Part shown: positions 63,243 to 64,000 of the stretch, in pieces
Numbering within the stretch: position 1 is the first letter of the stretch
Layout: the number at the start of each line of letters is the position of its first letter
Assembly: GCA_949299515.1 (NCBI GenBank)
Contig: CASGAP010000011.1
Coordinates: 1 to 64,000, forward strand
DNA from: an uncultured Desulfovibrionaceae bacterium
GTDB taxonomy: Bacteria; Desulfobacterota; Desulfovibrionia; Desulfovibrionales; Desulfovibrionaceae
Length of the DNA: 64,000 bases
Direction of reading: 5' to 3'
Position numbers and translations under genes: made by a program
The notes under the pieces: generated by a model
The model's input: only the letters and a program-made list of their open reading frames with translations
What the model was told of the DNA's origin: nothing
The model's database searches: none

Positions 63243-63756
63243 AGTGCTGGCAAGAAATATCCTGCAGGGCCCCGCAACGGAAGCGTTTCCCCTGCAGCCC
63301 GCCCCCACTCCCGAAAGATTTCGCGGCCGCATTACCATAAACCCGGATTTATGCGTAGGCTGCGGCATATGCAAGCACGTCTGCAGCGGCGATGCCATCC
63401 GCATAATCCCCAACGAAGAAAAAACAGGCTACCACTACACTGTCTGGTACAATTCCTGCTGCCTCTGCGGTTCCTGCAGATATTACTGCCCCACCAAGGC
63501 CATATCCATGACCAACAACTGGCACAATTCCCACAAGCAGGAAGATAAATTCAAAATGGCCGAACACCATTTTATCCCTTATCTCAAATGCGACGGCTGC
63601 GGCGCTCCCATACGCCTGCTCCCCCCGCACCTTGCCACCAGAATTTATGCGCACAGCCCGGTTGACATCGAAAAAATTATCAGGCTCTGCCCCAGCTGCC
63701 GTCAAATAGCCACGGCCGAACGACAAGGAGAACTCAATGAGTCAAACCCAGAATAA
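63226..63756 (+). CDS. cooX: CooX-type two-[4Fe-4S] ferredoxin subunit with C-terminal cysteine motif
   Basis: A 176-residue polyferredoxin subunit. Two ferredoxin motifs are present: CVGCGICKHVCSG and CCLCGSCRYYCPTKA. The C-terminal half has two further pairs, KCDGCGAPIRLL and CPSC, which could hold zinc or a rubredoxin-like site. It carries electrons between the ferredoxin partner and CooL. The start at 63226 is set by AAAGGAG; the frame is open 30 bp further upstream inside cooL. Confidence 0.87.
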   Translation: MFKFLKVLARNILQGPATEAFPLQPAPTPERFRGRITINPDLCVGCGICKHVCSGDAIRIIPNEEKTGYHYTVWYNSCCLCGSCRYYCPTKAISMTNNWHNSHKQEDKFKMAEHHFIPYLKCDGCGAPIRLLPPHLATRIYAHSPVDIEKIIRLCPSCRQIATAERQGELNESNPE

Positions 63757-64000
63757 CACCATTGATTTAATTAAAGATACATTTGCAAAAACGGCATTTG
63801 CGCCGCTTTCCTGGACAACCAACGATTACGGCAACTTCTATGCCTGGCTCAAGCTTGACAGCCCTGCCCAGCTCACCGAAGCAGCCCATGTCCTCCAAAG
63901 CCTGAACGCGCGCCTTTGCACCGTTACCGCCTACACCGAAGACCGTTCCAATGAGGCAAAACAGCAGGCCATTGCCTACCATTTCGCCATTAAAAGCATA
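63737..64000 (+). CDS. cooU: CooU-type subunit (NuoC-like), cut by the window end
   Basis: The ATG at 63737 follows CAAGGAGAACTCA and opens a frame of 88 codons that runs off the window (MSQTQNNTIDLIKDTF, then YGNFYAWLKLDSPAQLTEAAHVL, then CTVTAYTED). The pattern fits the NuoC/30-kDa-like subunit that follows cooX in Desulfovibrio coo operons. It overlaps cooX by 20 bp. Confidence 0.75.
   Translation, partial: MSQTQNNTIDLIKDTFAKTAFAPLSWTTNDYGNFYAWLKLDSPAQLTEAAHVLQSLNARLCTVTAYTEDRSNEAKQQAIAYHFAIKSI

Noticed and set aside
1..64000. tRNA, rRNA or CRISPR array
   Set aside because: No cloverleaf-like stretch with a GTTCRA T-loop, no rRNA core sequence and no regular repeat-spacer pattern was seen when reading the intergenic regions. 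A tRNA scan would settle it.

Overview
The window looks like a chromosomal segment of a low-GC, gut-type member of the Desulfovibrionaceae (relatives of Bilophila, Lawsonia or Taurinivorans). The evidence is a CooMKLXU-type energy-converting hydrogenase, a TorD/molybdopterin oxidoreductase locus, PAS-LuxR and Cache-kinase regulators, and a RemA-type DUF370 gene between yicC and gmk. No rRNA, tRNA or CRISPR array was recognised. The genus is an inference from gene content.

Layout. 1-3.7 kb is a decaying respiratory locus. The tail of an IS1595-type transposase has inserted into a Tat-exported molybdopterin oxidoreductase gene that also carries a frameshift; its TorD chaperone is intact and a LuxR-type regulator is interrupted by an in-frame TAG. 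3.8-9 kb holds a TerC membrane protein, an MFS transporter broken at a run of nine A, a dispersed hairpin repeat and a Cache-type hybrid histidine kinase. 9-12.7 kb is a polyphosphate/pyrophosphate module (ppk, ppx, ppa). 13-24.1 kb is an AT-rich, single-direction surface-sugar operon. It carries pseB, pseC, pseF and pseI of the pseudaminic acid pathway and seven less usual enzymes, but shows no pseG or pseH. 24.3-28.5 kb is a lipoprotein, mutS, a LapA-like protein and a HIT protein.

28.6-34.1 kb is the most unusual part: a small unknown gene, an OmpR-type two-component system, and four PepSY-domain genes (seven PepSY domains in all) with a zinc-ribbon gene. Three copies of an 11-bp-period direct repeat, TTTAAT-N5-TTTAAT, lie in front of the PepSY genes, each followed by a possible -10 element. 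They resemble PmrA/QseB-type response-regulator boxes, so the two-component system probably controls the PepSY genes. A second copy of the dispersed hairpin repeat lies here.

34-57 kb is mostly housekeeping genes in long minus-strand operons. One is greA with an attenuator-like hairpin in its leader. Another is ybhN-like, lplA, hisD, purC, fabI and a 26-codon membrane peptide, bounded by a good promoter and a terminator. The third runs aroK, aroC, recD2, an NlpC lipoprotein, mtaB, yicC, remA, gmk, pyrF, a TPR protein and recJ. A secreted orphan protein with a sigma-54-like promoter and a PHP phosphoesterase face the other way. From 58 kb to the end lies the start of the hydrogenase operon cooM, cooK, cooL, cooX and cooU, cut by the window edge.
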